Assembly: GCA_910586705.1 (NCBI GenBank)
Contig: CAJUJK010000009.1
Coordinates: 1 to 64,000 of the forward strand
DNA: 64,000 nucleotides
DNA from: an uncultured Lachnospiraceae bacterium
GTDB lineage: Bacteria > Bacillota > Clostridia > Lachnospirales > Lachnospiraceae
Direction of reading: 5' to 3'
The notes under the pieces were generated by a model. It made no database searches. It saw only the letters and a list, made by a program, of their open reading frames with translations, and had not been told where the DNA came from. The translations under genes and the position numbers were made by a program. Below, piece after piece: positions 16,694-25,509 of this stretch. How positions within the stretch are numbered: the stretch's first letter is position 1; each line of letters begins with the position of its first letter.

Positions 16694-17545
16694 ATGGAAG
16701 CATACACAGATTTCGCGGAAGTATATGACGAACTGATGGACGACACGCCCTATGAGGAATGGTGCGATTTCTTAATGGGGATCTTTCAACGGTATGGAGT
16801 GGATTCCAGTGGAGAGAGAGAGGAAAAAACAGATGTTATGTCTGCAGTTTCGGAGCAGACGGGGAAAAATCTCCGGCAGGAACGAAACACAGTCCTTGAT
16901 CTTGGCTGCGGGACAGGCACGCTGACGGAGCTTCTGGCGCGCAAAGGCTATGACATGATCGGCGTGGACAACGCGGAAGAGATGTTGAGGATTGCCATGG
17001 ATAAACGGGAACGGTCGGGACTTGACATTCTGTATCTGCTGCAGGATATGCGGGAGTTGGAGCTTTACGGCACGGTGGGCACGGTCGTCAGCGTCTGCGA
17101 CAGTCTGAACTATCTGCTGGCGGAGGAGGATATTGTGCAGACTTTTGCGCGGGTCAATAACTATCTGTACCCGCAGGGAATATTTGTCTTTGATTTCAAT
17201 ACCGTTTATAAATACGCGGAGGTGATCGGAGACACCACGATCGCAGAAAACCGGGAAGACTGTAGCTTTATCTGGGAAAACTACTACCATGAGGAGCAGG
17301 AGATCAACGAGTACGACTTGACGGTCTTTGTGGCGGAGGGCACATTATTCCGGCGGTTTCAAGAGGTGCACTACCAGCGGGGCTATCGTCTGGAGCAGAT
17401 GCAGGCGTTTCTTTTGCAGGCAGGACTGGAATTTCTGGAGGCGTTTGATGCGGACACCCACGGGAAAGTGACGGCGGAGAGCGAGCGGATTTATGTGGTG
17501 GCGAGAAAAGGGGCGGAAACGACGGCGAATCAGACTGTTGTTTAA
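16694..17545 (+). CDS. Class I SAM-dependent methyltransferase
   Basis: Protein of 283 residues. SAM motif I is VLDLGCGTGTLTELLARKG (about residues 67-85), followed by the acidic motif II IGVDNAEEML. The C-terminal beta region matches small-molecule methyltransferases often found upstream of hslO in Clostridia. Between the first helices and motif I is a polar insertion (about 38-64). The ATG at 16694 has a GGATGGAT site. The substrate is unknown. hslO follows after 69 bases and may share the transcript. Confidence 0.85.
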   Translation: MEAYTDFAEVYDELMDDTPYEEWCDFLMGIFQRYGVDSSGEREEKTDVMSAVSEQTGKNLRQERNTVLDLGCGTGTLTELLARKGYDMIGVDNAEEMLRIAMDKRERSGLDILYLLQDMRELELYGTVGTVVSVCDSLNYLLAEEDIVQTFARVNNYLYPQGIFVFDFNTVYKYAEVIGDTTIAENREDCSFIWENYYHEEQEINEYDLTVFVAEGTLFRRFQEVHYQRGYRLEQMQAFLLQAGLEFLEAFDADTHGKVTAESERIYVVARKGAETTANQTVV

Positions 17546-17614
17546 ATATTCATATGTATGTGGGAGAAAAAGAGCGGATTGGCACAATAAAGTCGATCAG
17601 GAAAGGATAATAAT

Positions 17615-18499
17615 ATGACAGATTATATGGTACGGGCGACGGCGGCGGACGCGCAGATACGCGCATTTGCGGTAATGACAAGAGAACTGACGGAAACAGC
17701 GAGGGCAGCTCACAACACAAGCCCTGTGGTGACGGCGGCGCTTGGACGGCTGATGACAGGCGCGCTGATGATGGGCAGTATGCTCAAGGGAGAAAAGGAC
17801 ATTCTCACCCTGCAGATCCGGGGAGCCGGACCGGTACACGGCATCACGGCGACAGCGGACGCGGCAGGGCACGTGAAAGGCTACGCGGACAATCCGCAGG
17901 CGATGATGCCGCCGAATGGCGAGGGAAAACTGGATGTGGGCGGCGTGATCGGCGCTGGCGTCCTTCATGTGATGAAAGATATGGGACTGAAGGAGCCTTA
18001 TGCTTCCACGGTCACCCTGCAGACGGGGGAGATCGCGGATGACCTGACCTATTATTTTGCGGCATCCGAGCAGATACCGTCTGTCGTGGCGCTGGGCGTT
18101 CTGATGAACCGGGACAATACCGTCCGGCAGGCTGGCGGTTTTATCATACAGTTGATGCCCTTTACCGCAGAGGAGGTAATCAGCCGTCTGGAGGAGAGAC
18201 TGACAAAAATAACACCTGTCACGGAACTTCTGGAGGCGGGAAAAACGCCGGAGGAACTTCTGGAAAGCGTGCTGGGAGAGTTCGGTCTGGAGATCACGGA
18301 CAGGATGCCGGTGGGCTTTCATTGCGACTGCAGCAGGGAGCGGGTGGAGAAGGTGCTCTTAAGTCTTGGCAAAAAAGATTTGCAGGAAATGATAAACGAG
18401 GGAAAAGAAGTGGAATTGCACTGTCATTTCTGCAACAGGAATTACGCATTCTCCGTGGAGGAAGTGGAACGCCTTATGAAAGCGGGAGATACCAGATAG
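17615..18499 (+). CDS. hslO: Redox-regulated chaperone Hsp33
   Basis: Protein of 294 residues, the family's usual length. A cytoplasmic holdase, activated by oxidation, that protects unfolding proteins. The N-terminal domain shows RGAGPVHGITATADAAGHVKG-type features and the C-terminus holds the zinc-binding cysteines CDC (about residue 237) and CHFC (about 269). Their oxidation releases zinc and switches the chaperone on. GGAAAGGA precedes the ATG. It probably forms a unit with the methyltransferase gene upstream. Confidence 0.92.
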   Translation: MTDYMVRATAADAQIRAFAVMTRELTETARAAHNTSPVVTAALGRLMTGALMMGSMLKGEKDILTLQIRGAGPVHGITATADAAGHVKGYADNPQAMMPPNGEGKLDVGGVIGAGVLHVMKDMGLKEPYASTVTLQTGEIADDLTYYFAASEQIPSVVALGVLMNRDNTVRQAGGFIIQLMPFTAEEVISRLEERLTKITPVTELLEAGKTPEELLESVLGEFGLEITDRMPVGFHCDCSRERVEKVLLSLGKKDLQEMINEGKEVELHCHFCNRNYAFSVEEVERLMKAGDTR

Positions 18500-19000
18500 C
18501 CCGCAAAACGCCGGTGTTAAAACAGGACTTAATGTTTGAGAACAAAAGCGGAATAAAACGTGAAAACGAATATACGGAAAACGACAGGCAGAGGGAGAGA
18601 ACGGATAAAAACCATCTGTGATTTTATATAGCGTGCGGATAAAACCCTTGTAAACAGGGAAAAGTAAGTGCATCTTCTGAAAATTACAAGGGCAGAAAAG
18701 AGAGGCGTTATACATGAAAAATAGCGGAGGTTATTGAAAAAACGGAAGAAGAGAAACGGACGGGCCGCCATAAGCTTTACAACACGGCAGAGGACAGAAG
18801 CGGTTCCCGGACGTGGGCGTCAAAGCAAAATCCAGATAGAGGAACACATGTTCGAGGAAACGCAGACAGCAAAAAACTAAAACAGGAATTAACATAAATG
18901 CAAGGCTGATATTTCGATTTTTGGAGAGAATTTATAGCAGATGGTATGAAGTGTGAAAAAGCGCGTATTTGCTGGAAAAATCGCAATAAAATAACAAGTG
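18500..19000. other. Intergenic region without recognised content
   Basis: About 500 bases between hslO and the nadE promoter. It is purine-rich on the + strand, with no ORF showing a good start and no clear terminator or known RNA. The only structure noticed is the weak pair CCCTTGTAA / TTACAAGGG around 18648-18690, which could be a hairpin. Confidence 0.4.
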
Positions 19001-19028
19001 TTTACATTAAAATAACGGGTCATATATA
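19001..19028 (+). promoter_or_regulatory. Candidate promoter for nadE
   Basis: TTTACA (19001-19006), a 16-base spacer and TATATA (19023-19028), about 140 bases before nadE. A second possible -10 (TATAAT) is nearer the gene at about 19128 but lacks a good -35. Confidence 0.45.
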
Positions 19029-19166
19029 ACAGAAACTATCAATGTCCGGCGAGGAATGCGAAGAATCGGCGCCCCAAAAAGGATTAAAATCAAAATTAAG
19101 AACCCTCATTTATGGCGCTCTGTTTGTTATAATAAAAAATGAGAAAAAGGAAAGGAAAAACGGGAT

Positions 19167-21077
19167 ATGAGACATGGATTTGTAAAAACAGCGGCTGTGA
19201 CGCCGAAAATCAAGGTGGCGGACCCCCATTATAATGCGAAGAAGATAGCGGAGGGAATCGAGGAGGCGGTGCGACGGGGCGCCAGACTGATTGCATTTCC
19301 AGAACTGTGTCTTACCGGCTACACATGCGGCGATCTGTTTTTGCAGGAGATTCTGTTGACACAGGCTATGGAGGCGCTGGCGGAGGTGAAGGCGGCGACG
19401 CAGGACAGTGACGCCCTCGTTTTCGTCGGTCTGCCGCTCGTCAGGCAGCATAAGCTGTACAACGTCGCGGCGGTTTTGCAGGATGGGGAAATACTTGCCT
19501 TTATTCCGAAGAGACATATCCCCGCCTATGCGGAGTTTTACGAGGGACGGCATTTCACACCGGGAAATACGGCGCCGCAGCCTTTCCTATATGAGGATAA
19601 GGAGATTCCCTTTGGCACGGATATCCTTTTTCAGATAGATGCCGTGCGCGGACTTACCGTGGGCTGTGAGATCTGCGAGGATATCTGGGCGCCGGAGTCT
19701 CCGGCGACTGCGCATACGCTGGCGGGTGCGACGGTGATCGTCAACCTTTCTGCTTCCAACGAGACGGTGGGAAAGGACACTTACAGGGAAATGCTTGTGA
19801 AATCCGCCAGCGCCAGACAGATCGCCGCCTATGTATACAGTTCCGCAGGGGAGGGCGAGTCCACGCAGGATCTGGTATTCGGTGGTCACAATATCATTGC
19901 GGAAAACGGCAGGGTGCTGGCACGGTCAAAACGATTTGAAACGGGTGTTATTTATGCTGATCTGGATATTCACAGACTGGAGCATGAACGTCGCAGGATG
20001 AATACTTATCAAGGGGAAAACTTGCGGGAGCACACGATACTTCCCGTGCATATGGAGGAGGAAGAGACACTTCTGGAAAGGCGGTTTTCTGCCAGACCGT
20101 TTGTGCCGGATCAGGCGAAAGAGCGGGAGAAGCGCTGTGACGAGATATTGTCCATTCAGTCCTATGGTCTGAAAAAACGGTATGAGCATACCGGGTGTCA
20201 GTCGGCGGTGCTGGGTATTTCCGGCGGTCTGGATTCCACCCTCGCGCTCTTGGTGACGGTGCGCACTTTCGATATGCTGGGACTTTCCAGAGATAAAATA
20301 ACATCTGTTACAATGCCTTGTTTTGGCACCACGGACAGAACTTATGACAATGCCTGCAGGCTGGCGCGTCTGCTTGGAACGACGCTCCGTGAGGTGGATA
20401 TCAGGGAGGCGGTGAGCGTGCATTTCCGCGATATCGGACAGAGCAGCGACTGCCATGACGTGACCTACGAGAACGGGCAGGCAAGGGAACGGACGCAGGT
20501 GCTGATGGATATCGCCAATCAGACGGGCGGTCTGGTGATCGGCACGGGGGATATGTCGGAACTGGCACTCGGCTGGGCGACCTACAACGGGGATCACATG
20601 GCAATGTACGGCGTGAATGTGGGTGTGCCAAAGACATTGGTGCGGCATCTGGTGCGCTATTATGCGGACACATGTGGGGATGAGGCGCTTAAGGCGCTCT
20701 TGCTGGATATTCTGGACACACCTGTCAGCCCCGAGCTGCTACCGCCCGTGGACGGTGTGATTTCCCAGAAAACCGAAGATCTGGTGGGACCTTACGAACT
20801 GCATGATTTCTTCTTATATTACATGCTGCGCTGCGGCTTTGCGCCTGCTAAAGTTTACCGGGTGGCGCGGATTGCCTTTGCGGGAATTTATGACGATGAT
20901 GTCATATTAAAGTGGCTGAAGATTTTTTATAAGCGGTTTTTCGCCCAGCAGTTTAAGCGGTCCTGCCTGCCGGATGGTCCCAAGGTGGGAAGCGTGGCGC
21001 TCTCGCCCAGAGGGGATCTGCGGATGCCGTCGGATGCAAGCGAGGCGGTCTGGCTGGCACAGCTGGAGGAACTGTAA
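19167..21077 (+). CDS. nadE: Glutamine-dependent NAD+ synthetase
   Basis: Protein of 636 residues with two domains. The N-terminal nitrilase-type amidase (about 1-290) takes ammonia from glutamine, with Glu in AFPELCLTGYTCGD, a Lys in FIPKRHIP and the nucleophile Cys in VGCEICEDIW. The C-terminal synthetase (about 325-636) has the ATP pyrophosphatase P-loop GISGGLDSTLAL and amidates deamido-NAD. Two-domain length and motifs are complete. A near-match of the dispersed palindrome lies at 20891 and another at 20714, both inside the gene. Confidence 0.93.
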   Translation: MRHGFVKTAAVTPKIKVADPHYNAKKIAEGIEEAVRRGARLIAFPELCLTGYTCGDLFLQEILLTQAMEALAEVKAATQDSDALVFVGLPLVRQHKLYNVAAVLQDGEILAFIPKRHIPAYAEFYEGRHFTPGNTAPQPFLYEDKEIPFGTDILFQIDAVRGLTVGCEICEDIWAPESPATAHTLAGATVIVNLSASNETVGKDTYREMLVKSASARQIAAYVYSSAGEGESTQDLVFGGHNIIAENGRVLARSKRFETGVIYADLDIHRLEHERRRMNTYQGENLREHTILPVHMEEEETLLERRFSARPFVPDQAKEREKRCDEILSIQSYGLKKRYEHTGCQSAVLGISGGLDSTLALLVTVRTFDMLGLSRDKITSVTMPCFGTTDRTYDNACRLARLLGTTLREVDIREAVSVHFRDIGQSSDCHDVTYENGQARERTQVLMDIANQTGGLVIGTGDMSELALGWATYNGDHMAMYGVNVGVPKTLVRHLVRYYADTCGDEALKALLLDILDTPVSPELLPPVDGVISQKTEDLVGPYELHDFFLYYMLRCGFAPAKVYRVARIAFAGIYDDDVILKWLKIFYKRFFAQQFKRSCLPDGPKVGSVALSPRGDLRMPSDASEAVWLAQLEEL

Positions 21078-21130
21078 TTTATTCCTGTGGGCAACGAGTC
21101 AGGTGGTTTGCGTTATTGGGGCATTCTCCT

Positions 21131-21196
21131 GAGTGAAACATAGAACTTCTTAGCGAGACAGCCTGTGCTGTCGAACTTTAGAAGTTCTTTTCACTC
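21131..21196. repeat. Long inverted repeat after nadE
   Basis: GAGTGAAA (21131-21138) and AGAACTTCT (21142-21150) pair exactly with AGAAGTTCT (21180-21188) and TTTCACTC (21189-21196), around an inner GACAGC-CTGT-GCTGTC hairpin. No T run follows, so it is not a classical terminator. It abuts a gene remnant. Confidence 0.6.
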
Positions 21197-21334
21197 TGTG
21201 CTGTGGACCCGGAGGAGAGAAGCGTTCTGGTGTACAATTTTGAGCACGGGACGTCAAGCCAGTATACCTTTTTTGAGCCGGTGAAGGCGGGGATATATGA
21301 GGATCTGATATTCCATTTTGAAGAGGTGGCGTAA
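21184..21334 (+). pseudogene. C-terminal remnant of a Uma2-family nuclease-like gene
   Basis: The + strand frame reads VDPEERSVLVYNFEHGTSS and then YTFFEPVKAGIYEDLIFHF before TAA. This resembles the C-terminal end of Uma2 (DUF820) proteins, a PD-(D/E)XK fold family. A stop lies just upstream, no start is available, and the rest of the gene is missing. The fragment begins inside the long inverted repeat, suggesting a deletion or rearrangement at that point. Confidence 0.55.
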
Positions 21335-21371
21335 GACGGGCAGCGTGTCGATCTGCTGTCAGGCAAATTTA

Positions 21372-21385
21372 TGACGATAATGTCA
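21372..21385. repeat. Near-match of the TGACA-N4-TGTCA palindrome
   Basis: TGACGATAATGTCA, one mismatch. Intergenic. The flanking ATTTATGACGAT is shared with the copy in nadE at 20891. Confidence 0.45.
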
Positions 21386-21425
21386 GTTGAATTTGGATAA
21401 GAGTCTGGTGTGGAATATGATTTTG

Positions 21426-21465
21426 CGGCTGGGGAAAGAAAAGAACCCCAGCCGTCTGCATTTTT
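21426..21465. terminator. Intrinsic terminator between nadE and the convergent membrane-protein gene
   Basis: CGGCTGGGG (21426-21434) pairs with CCCCAGCCG (21446-21454), followed by TTTTT (21461-21465). Confidence 0.7.
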
Positions 21466-21508
21466 CCTGTTACATCATTTTTCGGACATTCGTAAAAGAG
21501 ATATACCG

Positions 21509-21982
21509 TTATCCGGGGTCCGTCTCCCCCTGATTTTCTAGCGCCTTGTTGAGAGAACTGGTGATGGCGTCTAAGAGAATCATGGACGTGTACTTGCTGT
21601 CGTCGGGATATGTAATGCCTTCCAGACTCTGGCTTTTTATGATCTGGTCTGCCAGATCCTCAAAGGAAGGCTGGATCAGAGGATACATGGTCGTTACAGC
21701 CTCATCCAGATTTACCAGCCGGATGGCGTTGATGTTCTTTTCATCCACGGTCACTTCGATTTCAACAACATTGTCGTTTAAGATCAGAGAGGTCGTATAT
21801 ACGCCCGGCACATAAGTGTCGTTTACGGGCTGCGTCACGGTGGACATGGTCTCCTGCTTCTTTTCTTTGGGCAGAAACATAATGATGAGCAGGATAATAA
21901 AAAGAATACCGAGTGCAGCGAAAATGCCGGTATATATTAACTCTTTTACATGAAGTACGACAATTTTGGTTTTAGAACTCAT
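21509..21982 (-). CDS. Membrane-anchored protein with a degenerate FMN-binding-like domain
   Basis: Protein of 157 residues from the ATG at 21982, with GTGGGG upstream. One membrane anchor (about residues 12-38) leaves the C-terminal domain outside the cell. That domain runs VPGVYTTSLILNDNVVEIEV through YTSMILLDAITSSLNKAL. It follows the outline of FMN_bind domains, which carry covalent FMN on a Thr in SGAT.TS, but the motif here is PDDSKYTS, so flavinylation is doubtful. Divergent from the CRISPR-cas operon. The function is unknown. Confidence 0.6.
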   Translation of the reverse strand: MSSKTKIVVLHVKELIYTGIFAALGILFIILLIIMFLPKEKKQETMSTVTQPVNDTYVPGVYTTSLILNDNVVEIEVTVDEKNINAIRLVNLDEAVTTMYPLIQPSFEDLADQIIKSQSLEGITYPDDSKYTSMILLDAITSSLNKALENQGETDPG

Positions 21983-22227
21983 ACAGATAATCCCCACAGT
22001 GATTCTTTTTTAACAGTTTATGTGGGCGCGGGCGGGTTTATGCGTGGGGATTTCAGGAGAGATTTTGTAGGATATTGCAAATCATTCCACTATGGGGCTA
22101 TAAAAGTCTAAAATAAAAAATATCTTTACATTCTAATATAGAATCTATATCTTACTTTATTTTATCAGTTGGAACTATTATTCGCAACAATATTTTATAT
22201 ATAACCTATATTATTTATATTAGTAAC

Positions 22228-22256
22228 TTGACTACAGAAAGTAACCGTGCTATATT
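22228..22256 (+). promoter_or_regulatory. Promoter of the cas operon
   Basis: TTGACT (22228-22233), a 17-base spacer, TATATT (22251-22256), about 70 bases before cas6, in an AT-rich intergenic region of about 340 bases. Confidence 0.7.
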
Positions 22257-22326
22257 GGTATGAAAGAAAGGCGCGGATGCTGTCAAAAATGACAGAGACA
22301 TGTCAAATGAAAGGAGGGAGACAGGC

Positions 22327-23067
22327 GTGCGGTTCAAGCTTGATTTTATCATTGACCGATCGGAATTGAACGCCGATTATCGGCGTTGCATATTGAGCTT
22401 TATTAAAAACTCGCTGGTGCAGTCTGTGAACGGGGATCTTCTGGAACGTTATTACCATGATACCAATACCAAGGACTTTTCGTGGACGATGATTGTCAGC
22501 AAACCCCGGTTTACAAAAGAAAAGTTTCGGTTTGCGGACAATAAATTTTCGATCATTTTTACTACGGATGACAGAAACCAGACAGGCATGTATCTGATGC
22601 TGGCGTTTTTAAATCAGAAAAACAAAAGATATCCGGCGGAAGAGGGCAATTACTTCACGTTAAAGAACATCGTCCAGCTGGACCAGAAAGTAATTAGAGG
22701 AACGACAGCCCGTTTTGTCTCAATGCCGGGCTCATCCATTGTGGTGCGGGAGCATGACCGGGAGACGAACAGAGACACCTATTACAGTTGTGAGGATGAG
22801 GGCTATGCGGACAGGCTGGAGCAGGCGTTAAAAACGCAGGCTGAAATGGCAGGCTTTTCGGAAGAGACAGTACAGAGCATCAAACTGCATTCCGTGGCGG
22901 GCAGGAAAATTGTGGTGAAACATTACGGTGTATATCTGGATGCCACGATCGCGGATTTCACGGTGTCTGGGGAGAATAATATTTTGCAATATTTTTATCA
23001 GAATGGCGTTTGCTCGAGGAGGAGTTCGGGTTTTTCCATGGTTGATGTAGTGGAAATGACGGGCTGA
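22327..23067 (+). CDS. cas6: CRISPR endoribonuclease Cas6
   Basis: Protein of 246 residues. A GTG start at 22327 is chosen because AAAGGAGGGA lies just upstream; the ATG at 22300 would place that site inside the gene. Begins MRFKLDFIIDRSELNADYRR, a first RRM-like domain; the C-terminal half ends with the family's glycine-rich region around NGVCSRRSSGFSM. Cas6 cuts the repeat in pre-crRNA, leaving an 8-base 5' handle. First gene of the type I-B operon. The catalytic residues cannot be assigned with certainty from sequence alone. Confidence 0.88.
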   Translation: MRFKLDFIIDRSELNADYRRCILSFIKNSLVQSVNGDLLERYYHDTNTKDFSWTMIVSKPRFTKEKFRFADNKFSIIFTTDDRNQTGMYLMLAFLNQKNKRYPAEEGNYFTLKNIVQLDQKVIRGTTARFVSMPGSSIVVREHDRETNRDTYYSCEDEGYADRLEQALKTQAEMAGFSEETVQSIKLHSVAGRKIVVKHYGVYLDATIADFTVSGENNILQYFYQNGVCSRRSSGFSMVDVVEMTG

Positions 23068-23133
23068 TCGATGTTGCTGGCTGATATGTGTTTCAAGTTA
23101 TGCTGAGATTAACTAATGGAGGAGGGATGAGTA

Positions 23134-24591
23134 TTGGCCGGAGAATTTACGGATTATCTGGAAGCGGATGACTGGAAAGATGCGGCGGCAATTGTGGGGC
23201 TGATTCGTTTTTTTGACTATGCGCAGATACCCTACAATAAAGAAGAGATTGCCAGAGCAAGAGAAACCTATGATGATGATTCCGAATACGACGAAGGGCT
23301 GGATTTTCTCAAATTTAACGCGGCAGATATCACGGATGAGAAGCTGGACGCGTTTATTGAGGATTATTTTTCGGAAGATCTGCACCACTGTGCGGCAGAG
23401 AGGGCTTTACATAAAACGGAATGGTCGAAGGAGGAAATGGACTTTATCAACGGCAAGCTGACGGCAAATACCGTTATGAAGAAGATATTTACAAAGAAGA
23501 AATTCGACGGAACGAATGCGGAGGAGATTCTTGCATTAATTGAGGAAAACAGGACAGTCATTGTAAGGGAAACTTTTAGAAACAAATCCAATTTATATCG
23601 GAATTTCTGCAATGAAAATGTATTTCGGAAGCAAAAGGGAGACACGGTGCGGCTGAAGGGGTATTATGTGGACTTTGCGAAGAAAGGCAAATCCGTCTCC
23701 TATCGGTATGATATGGGATTGTTTTCCTCCTCGGACAGTGAGTTTTATGATTTCATACCGTTCGCGTTTACCATTGGGAGAGAGTCCTTTTTTATCAATG
23801 ACAATTCCACGATCAGGCAGCTGGTTCACACCAACCAGATTTTGCAGGATAAGTGCCGGGAACAGAGAGAAAATCAGCCAAATGGGATCGTGGATACCAG
23901 AAGAGTTTTGTTTGAAAACATCATATATGCATCGGATTTCCTCAACTATGATGTGGAGATTATCAAAAAGCATGTGGACAATCCCTATTTTGAGACGTTC
24001 TTTTTGCGGCGGGAAAGCATTGCGATCTTTCAGCAGATCAAAAATTATAATGTGTTTTGCAGGACGGTAAAAATGGACGATGCTTACGTGTCGGTGCTGG
24101 AACGGGTGACGGATTCGGTCAGGAATCTGCAGCTGCTGGATGATTTTATAGTGGCGCTGATCAAGGATGATACAAATAAAAAATCGGCGAACAATGCGAT
24201 TCTGATATGGAACATGATCGGGCTGAACATACAGATACGGGATCAATTACAAATCGGAGGTGAGAACATGAACAAAGGAATGCGAAGCGCGTATGCAGGG
24301 GCGGAAAAAGCGGTGGCGGCGCTTAAGAAAAACAATCAGGGGAATAAGATCAGCAGTTACAGGACTAAACTGCTAAGCGCGCTGATTTTCCGTGATTATG
24401 ACAGATTCTCGGAGATACTGCTCACGCTGTCTAATTATACAGGAGTATACTTCCCTTTTGCCTATGATCTGTTTGAAGATTTCGAGGCGAACAGGGATGT
24501 GGCACTTACGTTTGTCAGCAATTTGAATGAGTTTTCCAGAGATAAGACCGGGACTGGGGAAACAGACAACAAAGTTTGGGATGAAGTGTAA
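23134..24591 (+). CDS. cas8b: Type I-B Cascade large subunit Cas8b (Cst1-like)
   Basis: Protein of 485 residues. The start is a TTG at 23134 with GGAGGAGGGA seven bases upstream; the ATG at 23128 opens only a short frame. The position between cas6 and cas7 and the length identify it as Cas8, which recognises the PAM and holds the target DNA. Similarity is too low to subtype by eye, but the Cst2/DevR-like cas7 neighbour favours the Cas8b1/Cst1 group. The last 107 codons are preceded by a strong internal ribosome site and should also be made separately as Cas11. Confidence 0.82.
   Translation: MAGEFTDYLEADDWKDAAAIVGLIRFFDYAQIPYNKEEIARARETYDDDSEYDEGLDFLKFNAADITDEKLDAFIEDYFSEDLHHCAAERALHKTEWSKEEMDFINGKLTANTVMKKIFTKKKFDGTNAEEILALIEENRTVIVRETFRNKSNLYRNFCNENVFRKQKGDTVRLKGYYVDFAKKGKSVSYRYDMGLFSSSDSEFYDFIPFAFTIGRESFFINDNSTIRQLVHTNQILQDKCREQRENQPNGIVDTRRVLFENIIYASDFLNYDVEIIKKHVDNPYFETFFLRRESIAIFQQIKNYNVFCRTVKMDDAYVSVLERVTDSVRNLQLLDDFIVALIKDDTNKKSANNAILIWNMIGLNIQIRDQLQIGGENMNKGMRSAYAGAEKAVAALKKNNQGNKISSYRTKLLSALIFRDYDRFSEILLTLSNYTGVYFPFAYDLFEDFEANRDVALTFVSNLNEFSRDKTGTGETDNKVWDEV
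24268..24591 (+). CDS. cas11b: Cascade small subunit Cas11b from an internal start within cas8b
   Basis: Inside cas8b, GGAGGTGAG lies six to eight bases before an in-frame ATG at 24268. This is the best ribosome site in the region and serves no other gene. The 107-residue product, starting MNKGMRSAYAGAEKAVAALK, is helical, as expected for Cas11. Internal translation of Cas11 from cas8 is established for type I-B, I-C and I-D systems, so this is a family-supported prediction. The separate product has not been shown for this locus. Confidence 0.75.
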   Translation: MNKGMRSAYAGAEKAVAALKKNNQGNKISSYRTKLLSALIFRDYDRFSEILLTLSNYTGVYFPFAYDLFEDFEANRDVALTFVSNLNEFSRDKTGTGETDNKVWDEV

Positions 24592-24605
24592 AGGAGAGAG
24601 GACAT

Positions 24606-25487
24606 ATGGAAAAGAGAGCAATTACATTGACAGTTGTGGCAAATATGACGTCCAACTATTCAGAAACTCTGAGCAATATCGGAAGCGTACAGAAGATATA
24701 CAAGAAGGGTCACGTATACACGATCCGCAGTCGTGAAAGTCTGAAAAACGCGATCATGGTGCAGAGCGGCATGTATGACGATCTCGTGACGACGGTTGAC
24801 GGGGCGACGCAGAAGGAGGCGACGCCGGAGAGAAATGCCGCCAATAACCGTGCCTTGGAAGGCGGTTATATGACTACCGGCAAGGACACTTATATACGAA
24901 ACAGTTCCTTTTATCTGACGGATGCGGTGGCGTGTGAACCATTTGTCAGCGAGACCCGTTTTCACAATAACATGTATCTGGCGAGCAATTACGCAAAGGC
25001 AAATAATCTGAATCTCCAGAAAGATGCCGGGGATGCCGGACTGATGCCCTATCAGTATGAATATGAAAAGACGCTGCGTGTGTACAGTATGACGATTGAC
25101 CTTACCATGATCGGCACAGATTCCAATTTCACGGAGGCGGAAGCGGATGGAGCGGAGAAAGCGGAGAGGGTCAACAGTCTTCTTGACGCGGTGGAAAATC
25201 TCAGCCTTGTGGTGAGAGGGAATTTGGACAATGCAGAACCTGTCTTTGTTGTGGGTGGCTTTTCCGAGAGAAAGACGCACTATTTTGAAAACGTGGTCAG
25301 GGTTATCAACAACCGGCTTGAATTGTCGGACGATTTTATCCAGAGGGTGAACAAGGGCTATTCTGCGGCGCTGCTCCGTGGGCACAATCTGGATAATGAG
25401 GATGAAATTGTCGAAAAATTAAAGCCTGTCAGTGTTGCGGAGTTTTTTGAAACACTGAGGGGGCAGGTGCGGGAGTATTATAAGTAG
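24606..25487 (+). CDS. cas7: Cascade backbone subunit Cas7 (Cst2/DevR family)
   Basis: Protein of 293 residues with AAAGGAGAGAGG before the ATG. The N-terminal pattern MEKRAITLTVVANMTSNYSE and the segment SRESLKNAIM match the Cst2/DevR group of Cas7 proteins, which line up along the crRNA in several copies. It follows cas8b by 14 bases and is followed by cas5 in the usual I-B order. The length is normal for the family. Confidence 0.88.
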   Translation: MEKRAITLTVVANMTSNYSETLSNIGSVQKIYKKGHVYTIRSRESLKNAIMVQSGMYDDLVTTVDGATQKEATPERNAANNRALEGGYMTTGKDTYIRNSSFYLTDAVACEPFVSETRFHNNMYLASNYAKANNLNLQKDAGDAGLMPYQYEYEKTLRVYSMTIDLTMIGTDSNFTEAEADGAEKAERVNSLLDAVENLSLVVRGNLDNAEPVFVVGGFSERKTHYFENVVRVINNRLELSDDFIQRVNKGYSAALLRGHNLDNEDEIVEKLKPVSVAEFFETLRGQVREYYK

Positions 25488-25509
25488 GATGCGGGAGGAA
25501 GGTGTGCGG

